Assembly (NCBI RefSeq): GCF_014195325.1
Contig: NZ_JACIBK010000009.1
Coordinates: forward strand, 148,615-212,614
Direction of reading: 5' to 3'
From: Rhizobium sp. BK650
GTDB lineage: Bacteria > Pseudomonadota > Alphaproteobacteria > Rhizobiales > Rhizobiaceae
Length of the DNA stretch: 64,000 bases
Positions 8,324 to 16,800 of this stretch are shown piece by piece (within the stretch, counting starts at the first letter, position 1; every line of letters begins with the position of its first letter). Position numbers and translations under genes: made by a program. The notes beneath the pieces are model-generated. The model searched no databases, was not told the DNA's origin, and was given only the letters and a program-made list of their open reading frames with translations.

Positions 8324-9143
8324 CGGCACCACAAGGCTGATCGCTCATCTCGGCTACCCGACGGAGAGCTTCAAGGCGCCGCTGATCTACAATCCCTATT
8401 TTGAAAAACAGGGCATCGACGCCGTCGTCGTGCCGATGGGCTGCAAGCCGGAGGATTTTCCAGCCTTCTTAAAGCTTCTTTTTCGCCTGTCGAACATCCA
8501 CGGCGCCCTTATCACCATGCCCCACAAGATCGCAACAATGGGTCTTCTGGACGAGATCTCCACGAACGCCCGCGTGGCCGGCTCTTGCAACGCCGTCAAG
8601 CTCGGCTCAGGCGGCAAGTTGATCGGCGACATGTTCGACGGCGAGGGCTTCGTGCGCGGCCTCAAACGCAAAGAGCAGGCGATCTCAGGCGCCAAAGCCC
8701 TGATGATCGGCGCGGGCGGTGTCGGCTCGGCCATTGCCGCGTCGCTCGCCAGCGCGGGTCTCGCCCACCTCGCTCTCCACGACGATGATAAGGCCGCACT
8801 CGACGGCCTGAAGGCTCGCCTCGCCACCTACTATCCGGCCATGCAGGTCACGACAGGTTCAAACGATCCGACGGGATTCGACATCGTCATCAACGCCACG
8901 CCCCTCGGTATGCGCGAGAGTGACCCCCTGCCGCTGGATGTGACGCGGCTCTCGCCCGGTAATTTCGTCGGCGAAGTGGTGATGAAGGAGGAAATCACGC
9001 CGTTTCTGGCAGCGGCACGGGAGAGAGGCTGCCGATTTCAGGTGGGGACCGATATGCTGTTTGAGCAGATACCAGCATACCTCGAGTTTTTCGGATTTGC
9101 GGCGACGACTGCCGAGCATTTAAGACTGATCGCAAATCTCTAG
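8316..9143 (+). CDS. shikimate dehydrogenase-like protein (atypical AroE homologue)
   Basis: The 275-residue protein has the two-domain AroE fold: catalytic Lys71 (LITMPHK), Asn92 (SCNAVK), Asp108 (IGDMFDGEGF) and an NADP-binding loop IGAGGVGSA, with a late QVGTDMLFEQ motif. The N-terminal substrate motif is unusual. Where classic enzymes read G.PI.HS.SP..H, this one reads GYPTESFKAPLIYN, so both carboxylate-binding serines are replaced (Phe19, Ala21). The Asn-Thr of the NTDG motif is Met-Phe. It is therefore probably an AroE-like paralogue acting on a different hydroaromatic, not the biosynthetic enzyme. The ATG lies inside the end of the Gfo/Idh gene. Confidence 0.85.
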   Translation: MISGTTRLIAHLGYPTESFKAPLIYNPYFEKQGIDAVVVPMGCKPEDFPAFLKLLFRLSNIHGALITMPHKIATMGLLDEISTNARVAGSCNAVKLGSGGKLIGDMFDGEGFVRGLKRKEQAISGAKALMIGAGGVGSAIAASLASAGLAHLALHDDDKAALDGLKARLATYYPAMQVTTGSNDPTGFDIVINATPLGMRESDPLPLDVTRLSPGNFVGEVVMKEEITPFLAAARERGCRFQVGTDMLFEQIPAYLEFFGFAATTAEHLRLIANL

Positions 9144-9402
9144 CACCATCTCGCTTGAAGCCGGACCCGCGCTTGCCTTCGCCTTTTATGGCCTTCGGGT
9201 CATGGGCCGCGGCATCGTAGAACTCAGGCCATAGTCCCGCCGATACATCGTCGAAACCGACTGCTCAGCGAGCGCAGTCGATTTGGTAATGTCCGTCAAT
9301 TCTGTTTCGAAAATGCCCTTTCATTGAGCAACTGAATACAGTTTTTAAGCAACACCCCACCAGGAACCAGCATTAATGCTTAAAAATCAACACCATAAAC
9401 AA
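9144..9402. other. intergenic region with two inverted repeats between catabolic operon and guanidine operon
   Basis: No gene is seen here. Two stem-forming repeats are present: TATGGCCT (9187-9194) with AGGCCATA (9226-9233), and CGACTGC (9258-9264) with GCAGTCG (9274-9280), the latter a 7-bp stem with a 9-base loop. Either could end the upstream transcript, although neither has a long T run. The last 100 bases are AT-rich and include the 12-bp perfect palindrome AGCATTAATGCT at 9369-9380. That palindrome lies 22 bases before the sigma-54 promoter and could be an activator or integration-factor site. Confidence 0.4.
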
Positions 9403-9419
9403 TTGGCATGGTGCTTGCT
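9403..9419 (+). promoter_or_regulatory. sigma-54 (RpoN) promoter of the guanidine operon
   Basis: TTGGCATGGTGCTTGCT matches the -24/-12 consensus (YTGGCACGRNNNTTGCW) at all but one specified base. GG at 9405-9406 and GC at 9417-9418 are separated by exactly ten bases. The predicted transcription start, about 12 bases downstream (near 9430), is just before the riboswitch begins. This implies activation by NtrC or another enhancer-binding protein under nitrogen limitation. Confidence 0.85.
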
Positions 9420-9435
9420 TCGGTATGAGCAGAGT

Positions 9436-9545
9436 TGGCGGCTAGGGTTCCGGCGCTGAGTAAGGCGTGACTGGTCCGAGAGCTGCCACCGGCGAGGGAG
9501 ACATCCCGCCGGGTGCACGGCGGGACAAAAGCCCGGGAGACCTCG
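9436..9545 (+). promoter_or_regulatory. guanidine-I (ykkC) riboswitch
   Basis: The conserved ykkC blocks occur in order and at normal spacing: CTAGGGTTCCG (9442-9452), ACTGGTCCGAGAG (9470-9482) and GCACGGCGGGACAAAAGCCC followed by GGGAGA (9515-9540). This aptamer binds guanidinium and in known cases turns on guanidine export or degradation genes. Here it precedes an importer, DUF1989 proteins and a urea/guanidine carboxylase, a classic association. A terminator-like hairpin follows at once, so control is probably by transcription termination. Confidence 0.95.
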
Positions 9546-9551
9546 TAAGCC

Positions 9552-9590
9552 AAGGGATTGGCGGCACGATGGTCATTGCCGATCCCTTTT
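9552..9590 (+). terminator. riboswitch-controlled intrinsic terminator
   Basis: AAGGGATTGGC (9552-9562) pairs with GCCGATCCCTT (9578-9588) to form an 11-bp stem with one G-U pair and a 15-base loop, ending in a short T run (to 9590). It lies between the aptamer and the ribosome site of the first gene (AAAGGGGG at 9601-9608). With guanidine absent the hairpin would stop transcription. The exact alternative pairing was not worked out. Confidence 0.65.
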
Positions 9591-9614
9591 GAAGAAAAGC
9601 AAAGGGGGAATTTC

Positions 9615-10688
9615 ATGCAGACTTTTTCGAAGATCCTTTCCATCACAGCGCTGACCGCTTCGCTGGCGCTCGGCCTGAGCTCCATCGCCAAGGCCGAGCA
9701 GAAGACAGAGTTCAAGGTCGCCTGGTCCATCTATGTCGGCTGGATGCCCTGGGGCTATGCCGCTGACCACGGCATCGTCAAGAAATGGGCAGACAAATAC
9801 GGCATCAAGATCGATGTCACTCAGTTCAACGACTATGTGGAGTCGATGAACCAGTACACGGCAGGCGCCTTCGATGCCGTGACGCTGACCAATATGGACG
9901 GGTTATCAATTCCGGCAGCCGGCGGCGTCGACACCACCGCCGTGATCGTCGGCGACTTCTCGAACGGCAATGACGCCGTCATTCTGAAGGACAAGACAAG
10001 CCTCGCCGACATCAAGGGCCAGAACGTCAACCTCGTCGAGTTTTCAGTCTCCCATTACCTCCTCGCCCGCGCACTCGAAAGCATCAAGCTGACGGAGCGC
10101 GACGTGAAGGTGGTCAACACCTCCGACGCCGACATGGTCGCAGCCTACAAGACGCCCGATGTTTCCGCTGTCGTCACCTGGAACCCGCTGGTCTCCACCA
10201 TCCTCGAAGATCCCACGGCCAAGAAGGTTTTCGACAGTTCGCAGGTGCCGGGCGAAATCATCGACCTGATGGTCGCCAATAGCGGCGTGCTAAAGGACAA
10301 TCCGAATTTCGGCAAGGCGCTCGCCGGCATCTGGTACGAGACGGCCGCCCTGCTGCGTGCTGATACCGCCGAAGGCAAAGCGGCCCGCGAGGCCATGGGT
10401 TCGGCTTCGGGCACTGATCTCGTCGGCTTCGAAGCCCAGCTTGCTGCCACCAAGCTTTTCGACAAGCCGGCCGATGCCGTTGCCTTCACCGCCTCGCCCA
10501 ATCTGCCGAAGACCATGGATCTGGTGCGCAACTTCCTCTTCGATAAGGGCCTGCTCGGCAATGGCGCGCCGTCTGCCGATGTCATCGGGATCGAAATGCC
10601 TGATGGCAAGGTGCTGGGCGATACCGGCAATGTGAAGCTGCGCTTCACCGAGACCTACATGAAGGCCGCCGCCGACGGTTCGCTCTGA
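9615..10688 (+). CDS. ABC transporter solute-binding protein, guanidine operon (NitT/TauT type)
   Basis: This 357-residue periplasmic protein has a Sec signal (residues 1-26, ...SSIAKA|EQK). Its two lobes resemble SsuA/TauA-type binding proteins (FKVAWSIYVGWMPWGYAADHGIVKKW; VTLTNMDGLSIPAAGG; VAAYKTPDVSAVVTWNP). The ATG at 9615 follows AAAGGGGG by six bases. It is the first gene after the riboswitch, so its ligand is probably guanidine, or urea/carboxyguanidine-like compounds. Related proteins are often annotated as urea or lipid transporters; the riboswitch argues for guanidine. Confidence 0.9.
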   Translation: MQTFSKILSITALTASLALGLSSIAKAEQKTEFKVAWSIYVGWMPWGYAADHGIVKKWADKYGIKIDVTQFNDYVESMNQYTAGAFDAVTLTNMDGLSIPAAGGVDTTAVIVGDFSNGNDAVILKDKTSLADIKGQNVNLVEFSVSHYLLARALESIKLTERDVKVVNTSDADMVAAYKTPDVSAVVTWNPLVSTILEDPTAKKVFDSSQVPGEIIDLMVANSGVLKDNPNFGKALAGIWYETAALLRADTAEGKAAREAMGSASGTDLVGFEAQLAATKLFDKPADAVAFTASPNLPKTMDLVRNFLFDKGLLGNGAPSADVIGIEMPDGKVLGDTGNVKLRFTETYMKAAADGSL

Positions 10689-10748
10689 TCGCAACAGGCG
10701 GCGCAGCCAGGCGCGCCGCCCCTTTCCTTCACCAGCGGAGCATTTCCC

Positions 10749-11567
10749 ATGCGTTGGATCAACACGAGGCCGAGCCGGGGCGCGCAGTTTGCCCTGATGC
10801 TGTTGCCATTCGTGCTGCTCGCCCTTGCCTATGCGTTCGGCTCGGCCGCGCGACTTGCTGATAACGCCAATGACAAGCTTCTGCCGAGCCTTGCCGGCTT
10901 TGCCGATGCGATCAACCGTCTGGCCTTCGTCGCCGATCCGCGCACCGGCGAATTCCTGCTCTGGTCGGATACGGGCGCGAGCCTCATCCGGCTGCTCTCC
11001 GGCCTTGGCATCTCGACGGCGATCGCACTTGTTATCGGCATGCTGATCGGCATGCTGCCTTATCTCAGGGCGCTGCTCGCCCCTTTCATCGCCGTCATTT
11101 CCATGGTGCCGCCGCTGGCGCTGCTGCCGATCCTCTTCATCATCATGGGGCTTGGCGAGACATCGAAGATCGCACTCATCGTCATCGGTGTTGCCCCGAC
11201 GATGATCCGTGACCTGGCGCTGAAGGCACTCGAACTGCCGCGTGAGCAGATCGTCAAGGCCGAGACGCTCGGCGGCTCCTCCTGGCAGATCGGACTGCGT
11301 GTCGTCCTGCCGCAGATCCTGCCACGGCTGATCACCTGCCTTAGATTGCAGCTCGGCCCGGCCTGGCTGTTCCTGATCGCGGCCGAGGCGATCTCGTCGG
11401 ATTCCGGCCTAGGCTACCGCATCTTTCTCGTCCGCCGCTATCTCTCGATGGACATCATCTTTCCCTATGTCGTCTGGATCACCGTGCTTGCCGTGGTGAT
11501 GAATGCCCTGCTCGATCGCCTGCGCATTGCGGTCTTCCCTTGGTCGGAACTGGAGAAGCAGGCATGA
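10749..11567 (+). CDS. ABC transporter permease, guanidine operon
   Basis: The 272-residue inner-membrane protein belongs to the SsuC/TauC binding-protein-dependent permease family. It has about six hydrophobic segments and an EAA-type loop (ALELPREQIVKAETLGGSSWQ, about 158-178). The single permease probably works as a homodimer. The stop overlaps the ATPase start as ATGA. It follows the solute-binding protein by 60 bases and belongs to the riboswitch-controlled transcript. Confidence 0.92.
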   Translation: MRWINTRPSRGAQFALMLLPFVLLALAYAFGSAARLADNANDKLLPSLAGFADAINRLAFVADPRTGEFLLWSDTGASLIRLLSGLGISTAIALVIGMLIGMLPYLRALLAPFIAVISMVPPLALLPILFIIMGLGETSKIALIVIGVAPTMIRDLALKALELPREQIVKAETLGGSSWQIGLRVVLPQILPRLITCLRLQLGPAWLFLIAAEAISSDSGLGYRIFLVRRYLSMDIIFPYVVWITVLAVVMNALLDRLRIAVFPWSELEKQA

Positions 11568-12388
11568 GCGAACTGACGATCGAAAGGGTCTGGAAGGAGT
11601 ATGGCGACCAGATCGTGCTCGAGGACGTATCGCTGACCGTCGCCTCGCGCGCCTTCGTCGCCCTTGTCGGTCCTTCCGGCTGCGGCAAGACCACCTTCCT
11701 GCGCATGCTGCTCGGCCAGGAGCAACCGACAAGGGGTAAGATCCTGCTCGATGGCGAACCGCTGCCGCCGGAGCCGCGAGCGGATCGCGGCGTCGTTTTC
11801 CAGCGCTATTCGGTCTTTCCGCACCTGACGGTGCTCGGCAATGTGCTGCTCGGCAAGGAATTTTCCGCTGCCCGCTACAAGGCCAGGCTTTTCGGTGCTG
11901 CGCGCCGCAGCGCCATCGACGAAGCGCGAGAACTGATCGCTGAGGTTGGGCTTGACGGTTCGGAAAGCAAATATCCAGCGCAGCTCTCCGGGGGCATGCA
12001 GCAGCGCCTGGCTCTTGCCCAAGCGCTCATCATGAAGCCGAAAGTGCTGCTTCTCGACGAACCCTTCGGTGCGCTCGACCCCGGTATTCGCGCCGAAATC
12101 CACACGCTGATGAAGCGGCTCTGGCACGAGACGCAGATGACCGTCGTCATGGTCACGCACGACATGCGCGAGGCCTTCACGCTGGCAAGCCGCGTCGTCG
12201 CCTTTGAACGCCGCCGCGACCGGCCGGAAGAGAAGGAGCGCTACGGCGCCACCATCACCAAGGATATTTCCATCTGGCCGCCGCGCCTTGCCGGCCAGTC
12301 ATCGATCTTCAGCCCCGACCGGGACGGCCCGGTCGCTTCCCTGGGGCATGGCCGGGACGACCTGGCACCGTCAGGAGAGATGCTATGA
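11564..12388 (+). CDS. ABC transporter ATPase, guanidine operon
   Basis: This 274-residue ATPase of the SsuB/TauB class has Walker A GPSGCGKTT (36-44), Q-loop FQRYSVFPH, signature LSGGMQQR, Walker B VLLLDEPFGALDPG and switch VMVTHDM. The ATG at 11564 overlaps the permease stop, and its own stop overlaps the next gene (ATGATG). The C-terminal 40 residues are proline- and charge-rich beyond the usual end. It powers guanidine uptake together with the two preceding genes. Confidence 0.93.
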   Translation: MSELTIERVWKEYGDQIVLEDVSLTVASRAFVALVGPSGCGKTTFLRMLLGQEQPTRGKILLDGEPLPPEPRADRGVVFQRYSVFPHLTVLGNVLLGKEFSAARYKARLFGAARRSAIDEARELIAEVGLDGSESKYPAQLSGGMQQRLALAQALIMKPKVLLLDEPFGALDPGIRAEIHTLMKRLWHETQMTVVMVTHDMREAFTLASRVVAFERRRDRPEEKERYGATITKDISIWPPRLAGQSSIFSPDRDGPVASLGHGRDDLAPSGEML

Positions 12389-13206
12389 TGCATGTGAGAC
12401 GCTCACCGGAAGAGATCGCCGCCAATCGCGCTCGCTACGAAGAGCACGAGAAGAAGGGTCTGGAATTCGCGCCCAAGGTCCTGCCTGGCCCGAGCCCATT
12501 GCCGGCACCGGCCATCGATGCCGCGGCGATCGTCCACCAGGAGACTATACCGGGCGGCTGGTATTGGTCGACGAAGCTTCTGCGCGGCGAAGCAGTTCGT
12601 ATCGATCAGGCCGAGGGCAATTCCACGGTGGCGCTCGTCGCCTGGAATGCCGACGACACGAGCGAGCGGATCAATCTCGTCGATACCGCAAAGGTTCAGT
12701 GGACGACGGCCTTCGGCAAGGGACGGGTGATCTTTTCCGACATGGGGCGAGTCATGTTTTCGATAACAGAGGATAGTTCCGGCGCCCATGACTGCCTGAC
12801 GGGTGGCTCGACCTCTGCCTCGAATGCCGCGAAATATCCCGACGAGAAGACGCGCAACACCCGCGACAACCTAATCCTTACCGCCGTCAAGCTCGGTCTC
12901 GACCGTCGCGATATTCCCGGCATCCTCAATCTCTTCGCCCCCGTCCGCGTCGCAGAAGCCGGCGGTTTCGGCTGGCAGGGCAAGCGCTCCAACAGTGGCG
13001 ATTATGTCGAACTGCGGGCCGAGATGGATATGCTCGTCGGCTTTTCCAATTGCCCGCATCCGCTCGATCCAGATCCCAGCTATCGGCCGAAGCCTGTCGT
13101 CATCACCCGCTACAAGGCGGCGATCCCTGCGGCCGATGATCTTTGCCGCACAGCAACTGCCGAAGCCGCGCGCGGGTTCGAGAACAACGCGCTTATGCAG
13201 GCCTGA
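12385..13206 (+). CDS. DUF1989 protein, carboxyguanidine deiminase subunit (urea carboxylase-associated, larger)
   Basis: The 273-residue protein is of the urea-carboxylase-associated DUF1989 family. A core motif SGAHDCLTGGSTSASNAAKY matches the cysteine/histidine-bearing motif of its partner (SCGRHDTSAGACSCESN). In recent work two such proteins (CgdA and CgdB) form carboxyguanidine deiminase, which turns the carboxylase product into allophanate and ammonia. I cannot tell from sequence which subunit name applies, so no symbol is given. It is overlapped by the ATPase gene upstream and lies ten bases before its partner. Confidence 0.88.
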   Translation: MMHVRRSPEEIAANRARYEEHEKKGLEFAPKVLPGPSPLPAPAIDAAAIVHQETIPGGWYWSTKLLRGEAVRIDQAEGNSTVALVAWNADDTSERINLVDTAKVQWTTAFGKGRVIFSDMGRVMFSITEDSSGAHDCLTGGSTSASNAAKYPDEKTRNTRDNLILTAVKLGLDRRDIPGILNLFAPVRVAEAGGFGWQGKRSNSGDYVELRAEMDMLVGFSNCPHPLDPDPSYRPKPVVITRYKAAIPAADDLCRTATAEAARGFENNALMQA

Positions 13207-13216
13207 GGAGAAGATC

Positions 13217-13867
13217 ATGTCCGATTTCATCCAGACCTCCCCTGCCCGCAGCCTGCAGAATGCCGCGCAGGACCATTTTATTCCGGCCGAAGCCCCATGG
13301 TCGGGCGTCGTGCGTAAGGGCCAGACGATCCGCATCGAGGACAGCTACGGCCAGCAAGCGATCGACACGCTCTTCTACCGTGCCGATGATTTTGCCGAGC
13401 GCTATTCCAATCAGGATACGATGCGCATGCAGGGTGCCGCCTATATCGGCATCGACACCAAGATCATGTCGAACGAGGGCAATGTCATGCTGATCATGAC
13501 GGCCGACAGCTGCGGCCGTCACGACACGTCTGCTGGGGCCTGCTCCTGCGAGAGCAATACGGTGCGCTTCGGCCATGGCACGAAATACCTGCATGCCTGC
13601 CGCGACAATTTCGTGCTCGAAGTTTCGAAATACGGCATGGGCAAGCGCGATATCGTGCCGAACATCAACTTCTTCATGAATGTGCCGATCAAGCCGAATG
13701 GCGAAATGACCATCGTCGACGGCATTTCCGCACCCGGAGACTATGTGGAACTCGTCGCCGAGATGGACGTGCTCTGCGTCATCTCCAACTGCCCGCAGAT
13801 CAATAATCCCTGCAACGGCTTCGACCCGACGCCGATCCGGGTGTTGATCTGGGATGGCGAGGATTGA
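13217..13867 (+). CDS. DUF1989 protein, carboxyguanidine deiminase subunit (urea carboxylase-associated, smaller)
   Basis: The 216-residue second DUF1989 subunit carries a cysteine-rich motif (CGRHDTSAGACSCESN, about residues 99-115) and a late SNCPQINNPCNGFDPTPIRV segment typical of the family. I took the ATG at 13217 because GAGGAG lies seven bases upstream; the longer open frame upstream is just overlap with the previous gene. It is expected to pair with the preceding gene product to hydrolyse carboxyguanidine to allophanate. The stop sits directly against the carboxylase start. Confidence 0.9.
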   Translation: MSDFIQTSPARSLQNAAQDHFIPAEAPWSGVVRKGQTIRIEDSYGQQAIDTLFYRADDFAERYSNQDTMRMQGAAYIGIDTKIMSNEGNVMLIMTADSCGRHDTSAGACSCESNTVRFGHGTKYLHACRDNFVLEVSKYGMGKRDIVPNINFFMNVPIKPNGEMTIVDGISAPGDYVELVAEMDVLCVISNCPQINNPCNGFDPTPIRVLIWDGED

Positions 13868-13869
13868 GC

Positions 13870-16800
13870 ATGTTCAAGAAAGTCCTGATCGCCAACCGGG
13901 GCGAAATCGCCGTCCGCGTCATCAAGACACTGAGGCGGATGGGCATTGCCTCTGTCGCTGTCTACTCCGATGCCGATCGCTTCGCCAAGCCCGCGATGAT
14001 GGCGGATGAAGCGTTCCGCCTAGGTCCGGCACCGGCCAGCGAAAGCTATCTCAATATTGACGCCGTCATTGCCGCCTGCAAGGCGACGGGAGCCGAAGCC
14101 GTGCATCCCGGCTATGGATTCCTGTCGGAAAATATCGGTTTTGCCGAGCGACTCGCCGCCGAGGGCATTGCCTTCATCGGCCCTCGTCCCGAACATCTCT
14201 CGGCTTTTGGTCTGAAACACACGGCGCGTGAACTTGCCAAGGCGAGTGGCGTGCCGCTCCTGCCTGGCACCAACCTGCTTGCAAGCGCCGATGAAGCGCT
14301 CGCGGCGGCCGAATCCATCGGCTATCCCGTCATGCTGAAAAGCACGGCCGGCGGCGGCGGTATCGGCATGCAGCTCTGCGCCGATCCGAAAAGCCTGACG
14401 GCCTCGTTCGAAAGCGTGCAGCGCACCGCGCGGGCAAGCTTCGGCGACGCGCGCGTCTATATCGAACGTTTTGTGGCGGAGGCCCGGCATGTCGAGGTGC
14501 AAATCTTCGGCGACGGCAAAGGCAAGGTAATCGCGCTTGGCGAGCGCGATTGCTCGCTACAGCGACGGAACCAGAAGGTGGTCGAGGAGACCCCTGCCCC
14601 TGGCCTCTCGGCAGCAACCCGTACCCGTCTGCACAAGGCAGCCGTCGATCTCGGCTCAGCCGTCTCCTACGAGTCCGCCGGTACAGTCGAATTCATCTAC
14701 GATCCCATGCGCGAGGAATTCTATTTCCTTGAGGTCAACACCCGCCTGCAGGTTGAACATCCCGTCACCGAGACCGTCTTCGGCATCGACCTTGTCGAGT
14801 GGATGATCCGTCAGGCTGCGAGCGAGGATGTGCTCTCGGATGCGGAAACACTGCAGCCGAAAGGAGCGGCGATCGAAGTGCGCGTCTATGCCGAGATGCC
14901 GCATGCCGATTTCCGGCCAAGCGCTGGCCTGCTGACAGAAGTCGCCTTTCCCGAGGACGCGCGTATCGACGGCTGGATCGAGACGGGTACGGAGGTGACA
15001 CCCTTCTACGATCCGATGCTGGCCAAGGTGATCGTATCAGCCGAAGACCGCCCGGCGGCGATCGAGAAGCTGAAGACAGCTCTTGCCGCAACAGCGATAT
15101 CCGGGATCGAGACCAATCTCGACTATCTTCGCGCCATCGCCGGCTCCGAGTTGCTTGCCAGCGGCAAGGTGGCGACGACGGCGCTGCGCGACTTTTCCTT
15201 CGTACCTGACGTTATCGAGGTGATCGCGCCGGGCGCTCAGTCGAGCATCCAGGAACTGCCGGGCAGGCTTGGCCTCTGGCATGTCGGTGTACCGCCGAGC
15301 GGCCCGATGGACGAACGCTCCTTCCGCCACGCCAACCGCCTCGTCGGCAATGACGACATGGTCGCGGCACTCGAACTGACGGTTTCCGGCCCGGTCCTGA
15401 AATTCCATACCGATACTGTTGTCGCCCTTGCCGGCGCCAGGATGGCGATGAGCGTCGATGGCGAAAAACTGCCGCATGATGAAGCCGCCACTATCCGCGC
15501 CGGCCAGATCCTTTCGATCGGCAGCATCGATGGGCCGGGGCAGCGCTCCTATCTCGCCGTTGCGGGTGGCTTTGCCGCCCCGGTCGTGCTCGGCTCGCGC
15601 GCCACGTTCGGCCTCGGCCAATTCGGCGGCAATGCCACAGGCACGCTGAAAACAGGCCATGTGCTGCATCTTGCCCGCCACGCCGCCGCCGAACCGCGGA
15701 ACCCGGCAGTCGAGCCGGCAGAGCTGACCCGCGAATGGGAGGTCGGCGTCCTCTACGGCCCCCATGGCGCGCCTGATTTCTTTCAGGACGGCGATATCGA
15801 GACGCTGTTTTCAACGAGCTACGAGGTACATTTCAACAGTGCCCGCACGGGTGTGCGCCTGATCGGTCCCGCACCGAAATGGGCGCGCAGTGACGGCGGC
15901 GAGGCCGGCCTTCATCCCTCCAACCTGCATGACAACGCCTATGCGATCGGCGCGATCGATTTTACCGGCGACATGCCGATCGTCCTCGGACCCGACGGGC
16001 CGAGCCTCGGTGGCTTCGTCTGCCCGGCAGTGATCGCTCGCGACGAACAGTGGAAAATGGGCCAGTTCAAGCCGGGTGACCTCATCCGTTTCCATCCTGT
16101 TGCACGGCCGGACGATCCGATTGCCGGACCGGTCGTGCATCGAGTGAAGGAAGAGACGGGCTCGCCCGTTATCGGCAAGAGTGAAGGCGGGCCAGTCTCT
16201 GTCGTCTATCGCCGTCAGGGTGATGACAACCTGCTGGTCGAATATGGGCCGATGTCGCTCGATATCGCCCTGCGGCTGAGGGTGCATCTGTTGATGCAGG
16301 CCGTTTCGCAGGCGCGCCTGCCCGGCATCATCGATCTCACCCCTGGTATCCGCTCGCTGCAGATCCATTATGACGGTACGTCGCTGACCCGCAAACGCCT
16401 GCTCGGCCTGCTCGCCGAGATCGAGATAAGCCTGCCGGCAGCCCAGGACGTCAAGGTACCGAGCCGCATCGTGCATCTACCGCTTTCCTGGAACGATCCG
16501 GATGCGCAGCTTGCCATGCGCAAGTACCAGGAACTCGTGCGGCCGAACGCACCCTGGTGCCCTGATAACATCGAGTTCATCCGCCGCATCAACGGGCTGG
16601 CGAATGAACAGGCCGTCCGCGACATCGTCTTCGACGCGAGCTACCTCGTGCTCGGCCTTGGCGACGTCTATCTCGGCGCGCCGGTCGCGACCCCGGTCGA
16701 TCCGCGCCATCGACTGGTGACGACCAAGTACAATCCGGCCCGCACCTGGACGCCTGAAAATGCCGTCGGCATCGGTGGGGCCTACATGTGCATCTACGGC

